From Candidatus Cloacimonadota bacterium (lineage in GTDB: Bacteria > Cloacimonadota > Cloacimonadia > Cloacimonadales > TCS61), in the NCBI GenBank assembly GCA_021736135.1, contig JAIPGO010000028.1:1-39331 (forward strand): a stretch of 39,331 nt of DNA. The letters are read 5' to 3'. Below the pieces are notes generated by a model that did not search any database, was not told the DNA's origin, and saw only the letters and a program-made list of their open reading frames with translations. Positions 6,271 to 15,093 of this stretch are shown here, piece after piece. A program made the position numbers and the translations under genes. Position 1 is the stretch's first letter, and the number at the start of each line of letters is the position of its first letter.

Positions 6271-9183
6271 CTATTCTTCCACGGGAAAGTGCTCAATCAT
6301 CCCTATCACGAAACGCATGATCAAAGATGCATCATAGGCTTCTGCCAGCCCGTTGCCATCAACGTCTGCCGCTGTTATCTGCCATTCCTGCCAGTCTGTT
6401 ATAATACCCACAAAATACTGCAGAACCAGCGCTGCATCATAACTTTCCACCAGCCCGTTACCGTCCACATCTCCATAAATAAAACCACCGGAAAATTCAT
6501 ATAACAGGTATTCAGTCGCCTCAATAATTGTGTTACCATTTCCCGCCGGGGCCTGCTGCTGCAGAGAACCACCATCCGTTGTCTGGTAAGTTGCCAGGCA
6601 GATATATAACTGTTCGGGTGAGTTCCACTGTGCCAAATTTATCACTCCTTCCAGCACGGCTCCCTGGTCTGCCTGAGCAGAAGCGCTCTGGTCAAACCAG
6701 CCGCACCAGCCATTGGTACTTTCATTTGCCAGAAATACGTCCCACTCTGCTACAGTGCCGGCTTTTGCCCAGGGGGCATTGACCATAGTGACCGGATTTT
6801 CCGAGATAAAAATGAAAACATCTTCCCCGAGTGATACTGCAGAACTGCCAGCCACGTAGAGTTCTGTTGCCGATAATCCCGCATATAAGGTCAGTTCACC
6901 GCTGCCGGCAATTAACTCGGCTGCGTCATCCAGATTACCGTCTATTACAAAGGTATCTCCACTGCCGCCTGATAGATCTATCAAGTAATCCATGCCGTTA
7001 TTATTATCCCAACTGCCATCATAATAATGTATTACGAAATTTACTGAGTTTACCTGCTGCTCCTCCGCATTGAAGGGTCCCAGCTCCAGATGCAGATTGC
7101 CTTCGGCATCTGGTCCCAGCATTGGTGTTTCCACAGCTGGTCCAATATTATTAAATAACTGCGTACCTTCCACCCAGTAAACCTGAGCAGGCTGAGTAAA
7201 ATTATTTACTCCCCAGTGCAGATTTGCCCCAATGCTGGTGTCAGTAACTATTATGGAAATCATATCGTCGTTTGTCGGTTCTGCAGGTTCCCAGCTTACT
7301 TCTCCGTAACCTCCGGTTCCCCCGCCACTGCCATCACCAATATATGCATGCTGAATATCTGATTTTTGAATATTACCTGCTTCGTCTGCTGCTTCCACAT
7401 AATAATCAATAAGTTCGTTACTCAATCCCGTAATTGCCACGCTGTAGTGCCAGGCTTTGTAAAGAGGCTGAGGATTAGTCTGAGATATTTCGTTAGTTCC
7501 AGTCATAGGCAGAGAAATCCAGTCACTTACGTCTCCACCTCCGGCATAAAGCTCATTATCACTGGAAAAGGTGGAATTTATTCCGTCATTGTCCAGCCGG
7601 TATTTCAGTTCCACTCCTGCCAGTCCGCTGTAGTCATAAACGTAAGTCCAGATCTCCACATCTCCCGGCATGGCAATTGTCCACTCCGTGCTGCCGGGAT
7701 TATAAGGTTCACGCTGCGGCAGGTATATTGTCGGTGGCGTCAGGTCTGTATAGCCGTTCACGAAAGGTAGGGCATCAGTCACTGCCATGTTGGCCGCCCG
7801 AGCCGGATGACTGTCCCATATCCCGTTCTGTGATCCATCCCAATACCAGTAGCAGCTTGTTTCACCCGTCAATAGCATGCGGTAGGCGTCCTGCACCTGT
7901 TGTGAAGCCGGACTATTATCCAGTGCCGTAAATACGATATTTTTAGCGGCTGTCATTATACCCCAGCTATTACGGTCTGGACTGTAACCGTTATAGGGGT
8001 CTCCATTCCATTTCTTAAATTCGGGATCTCCATTATCAGCCCCACTCCAGCTTCCGGGTTCCACGTGTACCACGTCACCTGCTGCCGGGGGGAACATATC
8101 CAGATAATCCTGGATAGTCGTGCACACGAAGCGGTCGGAATTTGCTCCCAGCCACTGCACAAAAGCGGCAAAATTATTAGTATAATAGGAGCTGGCACCA
8201 CCCCCGTAATTATCTCCGTCATGATGTAATACGACCAGCACCGGATGGTCATCATCAGTATTAAAGGATTCAAACTGGCTCATTACCAGGTCATACTGCA
8301 AAGCGCCAAAGCCGCCCCTGCCATCCTCATTACCCAGATACCTGCTTGCCGGTACTCCTATTATCTGGCTTTCTTCTCCTGTTTCGGGATCAATATATTT
8401 TACCCAGTGCGGCTGATGTGCCCATTGCGCGGAAACATCCGAGCCTGCCCACAGTCCGTTCAATTGCAGCCAGTCACCCGGATCATTTTCCACCACATCT
8501 GCTTCATTCATCTCATAAAGGTTACTGCTGGTCGTGAAGGGATAGCCCTCCGTTACTCTTTCAAAATGGATATTATCTATTAAGACCCATTCAATGTTTT
8601 CGTCTGCCAGCGCCGGGATCATCGCTTCCGAAAAAGCACATTCCGGTGGAAACATCCCTCGTGAATAGGCTGTCACATTGAAAGTGCTCTCCACGGCATT
8701 CCTGTGCAAGGCTATCTGGCTGCGTATGTCACGGTAATCTATTAAACCCAGCAGAGGATGAAAATATCCGATTGATACCATATCCAGCCGTGGATTTCCC
8801 AGGTTTGTCGTCTGTGAGGACATATTTGTCCAGGATGACTGCCAGTTGGAAAAATTCCAGTTGCCGTTTGCCTGTAGCGTGTTCAGATTCTCTATTAGCG
8901 AACCACTAAAACTTACCTGGGAACCGAAATGCCCGAATCCAGCATTTATCCCCATCTGAACGGCATCTGAGGGCCAGCTGGTATAAGGTCCCCAGCGCTG
9001 ATTGTGGATGTCTTCTATGGAATAACTGTAATGCCCGGCATTATCCGTCTCAATAACATTCTCACCCGGATAATATATTGGCTGGTGCATATGCCAGAGA
9101 AATGCGATATATATCTTAGGCACCGCTAAACAATTCACTGCCAGTAAAAGACTAAATACTAATAATACTGTTTTCCTTATCAT
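6271..9183 (-). CDS. Secreted GH57 glycoside hydrolase with dockerin-like tail
   Basis: The 970-aa protein begins with a signal peptide (cleavage likely near residue 20). A GH57 catalytic barrel follows, as in alpha-amylase, amylopullulanase and branching enzymes. It has the family HMHQP motif (31-35), a probable nucleophile in MFPPECAF (Glu181) and an acidic motif LHHDGDN (Asp322/Asp324 region). The middle holds beta-sandwich-like modules (about 500-630 and 640-740) linked by a Gly-rich spacer, then a further sandwich near 745-890. The C-terminus carries two EF-hand-like dockerin repeats starting with DVDGNG at 905 and 940. The likely role is extracellular alpha-glucan breakdown, though the substrate cannot be read from sequence. 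GGAGAG precedes the ATG. It lies between the GPP34 gene and the MraZ-like gene on the same strand. Confidence 0.88.
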   Translation of the reverse strand: MIRKTVLLVFSLLLAVNCLAVPKIYIAFLWHMHQPIYYPGENVIETDNAGHYSYSIEDIHNQRWGPYTSWPSDAVQMGINAGFGHFGSQVSFSGSLIENLNTLQANGNWNFSNWQSSWTNMSSQTTNLGNPRLDMVSIGYFHPLLGLIDYRDIRSQIALHRNAVESTFNVTAYSRGMFPPECAFSEAMIPALADENIEWVLIDNIHFERVTEGYPFTTSSNLYEMNEADVVENDPGDWLQLNGLWAGSDVSAQWAHQPHWVKYIDPETGEESQIIGVPASRYLGNEDGRGGFGALQYDLVMSQFESFNTDDDHPVLVVLHHDGDNYGGGASSYYTNNFAAFVQWLGANSDRFVCTTIQDYLDMFPPAAGDVVHVEPGSWSGADNGDPEFKKWNGDPYNGYSPDRNSWGIMTAAKNIVFTALDNSPASQQVQDAYRMLLTGETSCYWYWDGSQNGIWDSHPARAANMAVTDALPFVNGYTDLTPPTIYLPQREPYNPGSTEWTIAMPGDVEIWTYVYDYSGLAGVELKYRLDNDGINSTFSSDNELYAGGGDVSDWISLPMTGTNEISQTNPQPLYKAWHYSVAITGLSNELIDYYVEAADEAGNIQKSDIQHAYIGDGSGGGTGGYGEVSWEPAEPTNDDMISIIVTDTSIGANLHWGVNNFTQPAQVYWVEGTQLFNNIGPAVETPMLGPDAEGNLHLELGPFNAEEQQVNSVNFVIHYYDGSWDNNNGMDYLIDLSGGSGDTFVIDGNLDDAAELIAGSGELTLYAGLSATELYVAGSSAVSLGEDVFIFISENPVTMVNAPWAKAGTVAEWDVFLANESTNGWCGWFDQSASAQADQGAVLEGVINLAQWNSPEQLYICLATYQTTDGGSLQQQAPAGNGNTIIEATEYLLYEFSGGFIYGDVDGNGLVESYDAALVLQYFVGIITDWQEWQITAADVDGNGLAEAYDASLIMRFVIGMIEHFPVEE

Positions 9184-9267
9184 CTAAATACTCTCCATTT
9201 TGATAACTTCGTCCACTGTGTCCGCTTTGTCCATAACAATTTTCGGCATTTCAGCCGTTCAGTTCCT

Positions 9268-9927
9268 TTAATAATACAACTGCTGCATACTCAGTTTCTG
9301 CAGTATTTCATAGATTGCCTGATATACCGCCTGTCCGATCACGTCCATTGCCGTAATACTGTCAATCCGTTCCTGATAGTTCTTCTGCTCGGAATTACCA
9401 AATACCAGTTCGGTCAGGTTACAGGATTTTATGAGGCTGATGAGCACAACGTCTCTTTCGGAAGGCGCTTCTCTGCTGAATACTGCTGCCCGGATGCGCT
9501 CTTTTACGTCGTCCTCAACTTGCTCATTCACCAGCGGATAGCATTTCCGGTGTAATATCCAGAGTATATTCTTCTCCTTTTTTTCCAGGATACCTTTTTC
9601 CACCAGGCGCTTTAAAAAGTAATCTTTGATCTCCTGGATATGGATGCCCAGTTTCCAGACCCAGTAACGGGCAGATTCCGCTTCCCGCTGCTCCTTTATC
9701 ATAGCCAGGGCATCATCAAATATTTCATCAGCGCAGGGATTCTCGTCGATCATTTCCACCATCTCCGGTGTCGCTTTAATTTTCCCCATTAGCGAGAGCT
9801 CCATTAATACTGCCCCCGCCAGGCCAAATTCTAATCCCATAAAGGGCTGGTTACACACTACCCCCTTTTCATCATCAAGGGCTAACAGGAGAAATTCTTC
9901 TGCTAAAGTCAATCTGGCATCATTCAC
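9268..9927 (-). CDS. GPP34 / GOLPH3-like protein
   Basis: This protein of about 219 aa matches the GPP34 family (bacterial relatives of Golgi phosphoprotein 3). The N-terminal hallmark is RLTLAEEFLLLALDDEKG, followed by the alpha-helical run GLAGAVLMELSLMGKI and, in the middle, LVEKGILEKKEK. Eukaryotic GOLPH3 binds phosphatidylinositol-4-phosphate at membranes; bacterial members are mostly uncharacterised, so a membrane-surface adaptor role is only inference. An in-frame ATG at 9939 exists, but the only good Shine-Dalgarno (GGAGG) lies inside its codons 2-3, placed correctly for the GTG at 9927, so that start is preferred. The REC-kinase gene ends about 10-20 bases upstream and the GH57 gene follows after 84 bases, suggesting one operon. 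Confidence 0.8.
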   Translation of the reverse strand: MNDARLTLAEEFLLLALDDEKGVVCNQPFMGLEFGLAGAVLMELSLMGKIKATPEMVEMIDENPCADEIFDDALAMIKEQREAESARYWVWKLGIHIQEIKDYFLKRLVEKGILEKKEKNILWILHRKCYPLVNEQVEDDVKERIRAAVFSREAPSERDVVLISLIKSCNLTELVFGNSEQKNYQERIDSITAMDVIGQAVYQAIYEILQKLSMQQLYY

Positions 9928-9948
9928 TTTTTCCTCCATTTTTGGATT

Positions 9949-11223
9949 TCAGGTAATGATCTTAAAAACCGCACCCTCGCCTTCATTCGCAGCGAGCAGT
10001 TTCCCCTTCATATTTTTCTCGATCACCATCTGGCACATATAAAGGCTTAGTCCTTTTCCGGCACTCTTGAATTTCGAAGTTACATAAGGCTCAAAAATAT
10101 GGTCATAAATTTCGGGGCTTATTCCCCCGCCATTATCGCTTATGGTCACCAGTGATCTGCCATCCTGGCTGCTGAGTTCTATCCGTATCTCTTTTCCGCC
10201 GTCACGGCTGTTTACGGCATCTCGCGCGTTATTCAATATCTGCAATATCACCTGGGCATAATCATTTTTATAGCCCAAGATCTGCATTTCCTGCTTTACA
10301 GTGTTTTTTAAATTGATATTGTCACTTTCCAGAGTTGGCTGCAGAAGTTTCAGACATTTATCCAGAACTTCTCCCACAGAAAATTCCTGCCGCTCTTCCA
10401 CAGGCTCAAAGAAATAACGCAGATCATCAATGGTTTCGGACATCTCCTGAATAATGATCATAGCTTTCACAGTCTGGTTTTGTACGTATTCCAGGCTGAT
10501 GTCCTCAGCAAATTCCAGGTCCTGGATCAACGCCATCACAGTATTCAAGGGCTGCCGCCACTGGTGTGAGATATTGGAAATAAGTTCGCTGATCGCCGTC
10601 TGGCGTGACTGCTTGATAATAATATGATCCTTTTCACGTATCTCTTCAACAGCGCTTTCCACTTTCTGCTGCAGATCCTGTCGGTATTCTTCCAGTGTCA
10701 CTAAGGAATTATAAGCTCTCAAACCCGACATTACAAGCGTAAATATCTTATCTGCCGTCAATTCCGTCTTGGATTTATAATCATTAATATCGTAATTCAA
10801 CACAACTTTGCGTTCCGGTGCATGCCCCGGTTGTCCGGTGCGCAGGATTATCCGTACAAAACCGTTGTGTAGTTCTTCCCGGATACGCTTCACCAGATCA
10901 AGTCCTGCCGTGGTTGTTTCCATCACCACATCCAGCAGCAGGATGGCAATATCTGCCTGTTCGCTCAGCAAATCATAAGCTTCTGCTGCCGAATAGGCAT
11001 CCAGTATCTTCACCGCCATACCCTCAAACTCAAAGTCATCCAGCGTTAGATGCGTCACCGTGTGCACGTCCTCTTCATCATCCACTACCAGGATTTTCCA
11101 GAATTCACCTCTGGCAGCAGTGCCAACCTGCAACTGTATTTTAGTGTCTTGTTTGTTTTCGCTTTCTTTCGCTTCTTCTTGAAAAAAGACCAGATCGTCC
11201 TGATTCTCTTCATTATAGTTCAC
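9949..11223 (-). CDS. Receiver-histidine kinase hybrid (REC first)
   Basis: The 424-aa protein has no membrane segment. A receiver domain (about 42-170) holds the acidic pair VVDDEED, phosphoacceptor Asp98 in LLLDVVME and Lys150/152 in DYKSKTEL. A coiled-coil linker (175-205) leads to a HisKA-type H-box, SNISHQWRQPLN, with His220. The HATPase domain shows an N-box (QILNNARDAV), G1 (DNGGGI) and KGLSLYMCQ. A receiver placed before the kinase suggests that an upstream kinase controls this one. The start is GTG: GGAGGAGG lies just upstream and itself encodes Gly-Gly-Gly near the end of the TPR kinase. The two genes overlap by 11 bases, so translational coupling is expected. Confidence 0.92.
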   Translation of the reverse strand: MNYNEENQDDLVFFQEEAKESENKQDTKIQLQVGTAARGEFWKILVVDDEEDVHTVTHLTLDDFEFEGMAVKILDAYSAAEAYDLLSEQADIAILLLDVVMETTTAGLDLVKRIREELHNGFVRIILRTGQPGHAPERKVVLNYDINDYKSKTELTADKIFTLVMSGLRAYNSLVTLEEYRQDLQQKVESAVEEIREKDHIIIKQSRQTAISELISNISHQWRQPLNTVMALIQDLEFAEDISLEYVQNQTVKAMIIIQEMSETIDDLRYFFEPVEERQEFSVGEVLDKCLKLLQPTLESDNINLKNTVKQEMQILGYKNDYAQVILQILNNARDAVNSRDGGKEIRIELSSQDGRSLVTISDNGGGISPEIYDHIFEPYVTSKFKSAGKGLSLYMCQMVIEKNMKGKLLAANEGEGAVFKIIT

Positions 11224-13474
11224 TTAATCCTCCTCCTGCGTAAGGAAAATCCATTTTAAAGCGTGCTCCTTTTCCCGGCTCGCTTTCCACGATAATATTG
11301 CCATTCAGCTTCTGTGTTACAAGGTTATAGATTATATGCATTCCCAGTCCCGTTCCCGTTTGTTTATTTGTAGTAAAGAAAGGATCGAATATCTTTTTCA
11401 AAACTTCCCCCGCCATACCTTTACCATCGTCATAATATTCAATATACAGTCTTTTATCGCTCTGAACCACATTAAAGGCGATCTCTCCCTCGTCAGTTTC
11501 TCCAAAGGCGTGTACCAGTGAATTGAGCACCAGGTTCGTGATGATCTGGGCAAATATTCCCGGATAAGAATTCCACACCAGAAACTCATCACAGTTGATC
11601 TTCACTTCCACTTTTCTGCCTTTGAATTTCGGCTCCAGGCTGGTGAGAACATCCCGGATGTAATTCCGGATCTTAAACTGCCGCTGGGCTTCTGTGCTCT
11701 GATCAACGCTTACCTGTTTAAAACTTTTCACCAGCTCTCCTGTGCGCTGCGAATTGCTCAAGATCAGGTTACCTGCTTTTTCTATATAACCCAGAAATGT
11801 ATCCAGGTCGCTCTTTTTCATCTGATTGTTCTGATATTTCTCCATCAGCGTCTTCTGCCGGTCACAGAGATTCGATGCTGCCGTGATGATAATGCCTACC
11901 GGCGTATTGATCTCATGTGCCACTCCCGTTACCAGACTGCCCAGAGATGCCATTTTCTCTGATTCCACCAGTTTTTTCTGCGTTTTCCGTAATTCCCCCA
12001 GTGTCTCACTTAATTCCTCTTTCTGCCGGGTGATAAGTGTATTCTTTGCTGCCAGGATTTCCGCTGATTTCTTCTTGCTACGGTAACGCCTGTAAACAAA
12101 GGCCACCAGCAGCAGAACGGCAAATGCCAGCGCAATCATGTAATTACGCTGCATTTCCTTGCGCGTTATCTCCAATTCTTTGATCTCATTATCTTTGCGC
12201 AGTAGTACGTTTTCCCGCTCTTTGCGCTCCGTATTATACTTGGTCTGCATCTCTGCTATCTGCTCAGCTGTGGTTGAAGCAAAAATGCTGTCCCGCAGAT
12301 TGGATTCCTTCTCCTTATACTGCAATGCCAGTTCCGCATCTCCCTTTGCCCGGTATAGTTCACTCAGGGAAGCATTGATCTCTGCCTTCAATTCCTGCGA
12401 TTTGAATTCCTCAGCATAAGCCAGCGCCTGCTTGATAGCTGTTTCCGCCTTAGTAAAGTCTCCCATCTCCAGATAGATCATGCCCATGTTATTAGTGAGA
12501 TATGCCTGGTACATTCCAACACCCTGTGCTTTAAATATTTCCAGGGTCTGCTGGTAATATTCCAGGGTCTTTTGATAATCCTTCTGATAATAATATAAAT
12601 TACCTATATTTCCCAGTACGGAAGCTATTCCCAGGTCGTCATCGAGACTGCGGTATTCTTCCAGCGATTTTTCATAATATTCCAAAGCTCTGGTATAGTC
12701 TTCCATTTCGGCATAGAGAGTTCCCATATTTCCATATACAACGGCAACTTCCTTCCGGTTATTCATCTCCTGGTGCACTTGCAGCGCCTGCCGGTAATAT
12801 TCCAGAGAAAGGGCAGGATTCATTAACGACTGATATACTCTCCCGATATATCCTTTTAAGGTCGCTTCCAGTGCCGGCTCCTTTATCTTTTCCGCTTCTT
12901 GCATGGCTTTCAGAAAACTGGCAAGTGCTTCCTCAAAACGTCCCCGCTCCAGATCTATCGTTCCCCGGTTTCTGTAACATCTTGCCAGTTCTTCTATTAC
13001 TTCCGGGGTCATTTCCAGCGATTTGTAAATTGCTTCCGATTCTTTCAATTTATCAATAGCCTTGTCTGCCCAGCCTAACTTGTTATATGCCAGGGCAATG
13101 TTGGCATTGATCATTCCCAGGTTCAATTGCTCGCTTTCGGCATCTACCAGCTTCAGTGCCTTTTCAAAACAATCTATTGCCTGCCAGTAATCTCCTTGCG
13201 TCAGTTGGATTCTCCCTGCTATGGTCAAAGCCTTGCTTTCTCCCTGCGTATACCGGGTTTCCCGCGAAAGCTTTAATGCCAGACTATCCGCTTCCCAGCT
13301 CGCAGTAATGTCATCTGTCAGCAGCAGCTTAGAAAGCTCCAACAGCAGATCCACTTTCTCTCTGCCCATGGCTTTCATTATCCGGCGCTCCAGCTCCAGG
13401 CGATTACCCTCGCCCCAGAGTGCGCTTATCAGCAGCAATATAATAATTATTATCAGTTTTTTTCCAGTTTTCAT
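11213..13474 (-). CDS. TPR-containing membrane sensor histidine kinase
   Basis: The 753-aa protein starts with a hydrophobic signal or anchor (residues 6-20). About eight tetratricopeptide repeats follow between roughly 60 and 400, with typical ALEYYEKSLE and NIGNLYYYQKDY blocks. A coiled segment leads to one transmembrane helix near 445-461 and then a cytoplasmic coiled coil. The H-box VTGVAHEINTPVGI has His520. The HATPase domain has IITNLVLNSLVHAF (N-box), DDGKGM (G1), DPFFTT (F) and GTGLGMHI (G2). The TPR part is therefore predicted to be periplasmic and to sense a protein or envelope signal. This architecture is frequent in Bacteroidetes and relatives. It is the first gene of the minus-strand run and overlaps the REC-kinase, its probable partner. 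Only a weak GGTAAG precedes the ATG. Confidence 0.92.
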   Translation of the reverse strand: MKTGKKLIIIIILLLISALWGEGNRLELERRIMKAMGREKVDLLLELSKLLLTDDITASWEADSLALKLSRETRYTQGESKALTIAGRIQLTQGDYWQAIDCFEKALKLVDAESEQLNLGMINANIALAYNKLGWADKAIDKLKESEAIYKSLEMTPEVIEELARCYRNRGTIDLERGRFEEALASFLKAMQEAEKIKEPALEATLKGYIGRVYQSLMNPALSLEYYRQALQVHQEMNNRKEVAVVYGNMGTLYAEMEDYTRALEYYEKSLEEYRSLDDDLGIASVLGNIGNLYYYQKDYQKTLEYYQQTLEIFKAQGVGMYQAYLTNNMGMIYLEMGDFTKAETAIKQALAYAEEFKSQELKAEINASLSELYRAKGDAELALQYKEKESNLRDSIFASTTAEQIAEMQTKYNTERKERENVLLRKDNEIKELEITRKEMQRNYMIALAFAVLLLVAFVYRRYRSKKKSAEILAAKNTLITRQKEELSETLGELRKTQKKLVESEKMASLGSLVTGVAHEINTPVGIIITAASNLCDRQKTLMEKYQNNQMKKSDLDTFLGYIEKAGNLILSNSQRTGELVKSFKQVSVDQSTEAQRQFKIRNYIRDVLTSLEPKFKGRKVEVKINCDEFLVWNSYPGIFAQIITNLVLNSLVHAFGETDEGEIAFNVVQSDKRLYIEYYDDGKGMAGEVLKKIFDPFFTTNKQTGTGLGMHIIYNLVTQKLNGNIIVESEPGKGARFKMDFPYAGGGLSEL

Positions 13475-13559
13475 CTTACCGACAGCTTTATTTTTATTCC
13501 ACTATTTTGTTAAGTTTTTTTTATCATACTGAAATTTTCCAGTGCTTTTTACAAAAATA

Positions 13560-13587
13560 TTGACACTTAATCCCCCTCAGTTAAATG
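13560..13587 (+). promoter_or_regulatory. Candidate promoter for arcC
   Basis: TTGACA at 13560-13565 is followed after 16 bases by TAAATG (13582-13587), a weak -10. It sits in the divergent spacer, and the predicted transcription start falls at the base of the hairpin at 13595. The promoter consensus of this organism is not known, so confidence is low. Confidence 0.3.
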
Positions 13588-13594
13588 ACGTCTT

Positions 13595-13625
13595 TCCCTC
13601 CTTAGCGGAGGGATTGATTTTTTTA
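13595..13625 (+). terminator. Terminator-like hairpin in the arcC leader
   Basis: TCCCTCC (13595-13601) pairs perfectly with GGAGGGA (13607-13613) around a TTAGC loop. TTGATTTTTTT follows. It lies only 20 bases before the arcC ribosome binding site and after the candidate promoter, so it could act as an attenuator or as a 5' stabilising hairpin. It could also be part of a dispersed repeat unrelated to arcC. Confidence 0.5.
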
Positions 13626-13645
13626 AGCTTGAAATGGAGTTTCTA

Positions 13646-14590
13646 ATGAAGAAAGTTGCAGTTATTGCTATTGGTGGTAATTCGCTGATCAAAGCTGGTG
13701 AGCGCGGAACTATTGAAGAACAGTTCAGCGCCGTGCAGGATACAGTGGAAAATATATATGAGATCATAAAACTCGGCTATAACGTGGTCATCACTCACGG
13801 CAATGGTCCCCAGGTTGGTAATATCCTCATTCAGTCAGAAGCCGGAAAACACCAGGTGCCCACCCTTCCCCTTTACTATTGCGGTGCCTTTTCCCAGGGA
13901 GGTATGGGTTTTATGATCCAGCAGGTGGCAAGTAATGTCTTTGCCCGTGAAGGTCTTCAAAAAGACGTAGCAGCCATTGTTACCCAGGTTCTCGTGGATG
14001 CAGATGACCCTGCCTTCAGTGCTCCTTCCAAACCCATTGGTCCTTTCTATAAAACTCTCGACGAACTCCAGCATCGCATAGAACATCATGGCTGGCAGGT
14101 AGTGGAAGATGCCGGACGTGGCTATCGCCGCGTGGTAGCATCCCCCCGTCCCATAGATATTATCGAAAAGAAGATCATAAAAACTCTCATTGATGCCGGT
14201 AATCTCGTTATCGCCGTCGGCGGTGGCGGTATTCCCGTTATCCGTCGGGACAATGAACTTCAGGGCATCAGTGCCGTGATCGACAAAGACTTTGCCTCTT
14301 CTTTACTTGCTACTGAGATTAATGCAAATGTTTTCATCATTTCCACGGGTATCGAAAAAGTCGCTCTTAATTTCAAAACTGCCAATCCCCTCTGGCTGGA
14401 TCATATCACTGCCGACGACTGCCAGAAATATATCACAGCAGGTGAATTCGCCAAAGGCAGCATGCTTCCCAAAATTGAAGCATCACTGAAGTTCCTCCAG
14501 AATGGGGGAGAAAAAGTCATCATCACTTCTCCCAGCAAACTCTCTGCTGCCCTTCAAAACCAGACCGGTACCCACATTACACTTTCTTAG
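13646..14590 (+). CDS. arcC: Carbamate kinase
   Basis: Carbamate kinase makes ATP from ADP and carbamoyl phosphate, the last step of fermentative arginine, citrulline or agmatine breakdown, in the cytosol. The 314-aa protein has the amino-acid-kinase glycine loops AIGGNSLIKAG and THGNGPQVGN, the family-specific AVGGGGIPVI, DKDFASSLLA and KGSMLPKIEA. The frame includes an upstream ATG at 13634, but GGAG lies inside those first codons, six to seven bases before the ATG at 13646, and family members begin MKK-VAIGGN, so 13646 is chosen. No arcA or arcB is adjacent, so the source of carbamoyl phosphate is not shown. Its only same-strand neighbours are distant; it appears monocistronic. Confidence 0.95.
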   Translation: MKKVAVIAIGGNSLIKAGERGTIEEQFSAVQDTVENIYEIIKLGYNVVITHGNGPQVGNILIQSEAGKHQVPTLPLYYCGAFSQGGMGFMIQQVASNVFAREGLQKDVAAIVTQVLVDADDPAFSAPSKPIGPFYKTLDELQHRIEHHGWQVVEDAGRGYRRVVASPRPIDIIEKKIIKTLIDAGNLVIAVGGGGIPVIRRDNELQGISAVIDKDFASSLLATEINANVFIISTGIEKVALNFKTANPLWLDHITADDCQKYITAGEFAKGSMLPKIEASLKFLQNGGEKVIITSPSKLSAALQNQTGTHITLS

Positions 14591-15093
14591 GGATGACATT
14601 TTCAACTTAACCTAATTCTATAATATTTTTGTTATAAAGCTTATCAAAACAAATCTGGCCTGTACTTAATCATTTTCTTAGTTATTACACTCTCCTTAAG
14701 GGAACCTTATTACTTCTAATTGATATATTTCATCAGCATATAGAACGTTTTTTACTTTGTCCTGGCAAGATATTATTCAAAATAAAAGATAACTTGAAAT
14801 CTGAAATTAAGTAACAATAATTAACGAAAATTTACTGGACAGCTTAAATCTGGGAGATATTCCATTTTCAGAGTTTAATATAACTTCTGGCTTTTGTGAT
14901 TCATTGATAAAACTCACAAATCAGCAATCATAAACGATTTCTTTATATCGAGAGAAAAAGCTGTTTTTATCCATAATTCTCAATATGTTATAGGGATATG
15001 GAAATATTCGTTAGTGAGAAGGTAAAACGAAACCGGGAGCGAAATCCGAAGCAGAACTGCGTGAATAGTGAAGCGACTCTACGTAACAGGCAA
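14591..15093. other. AT-rich intergenic spacer between convergent genes
   Basis: This stretch separates the 3' ends of arcC (+) and ygiQ (-). No credible gene, RNA or clear intrinsic terminator was found on either strand. The right end (about 15025-15085) is noticeably more GC-rich than the rest. An open frame beginning at 14998 continues antisense through ygiQ and is treated as spurious. Confidence 0.5.

Noticed and set aside
9927-9939. ATG at 9939 as the start of the GPP34 protein
   Set aside because: It lacks an upstream Shine-Dalgarno, while GGAGG inside its first codons fits the GTG at 9927. It remains possible.
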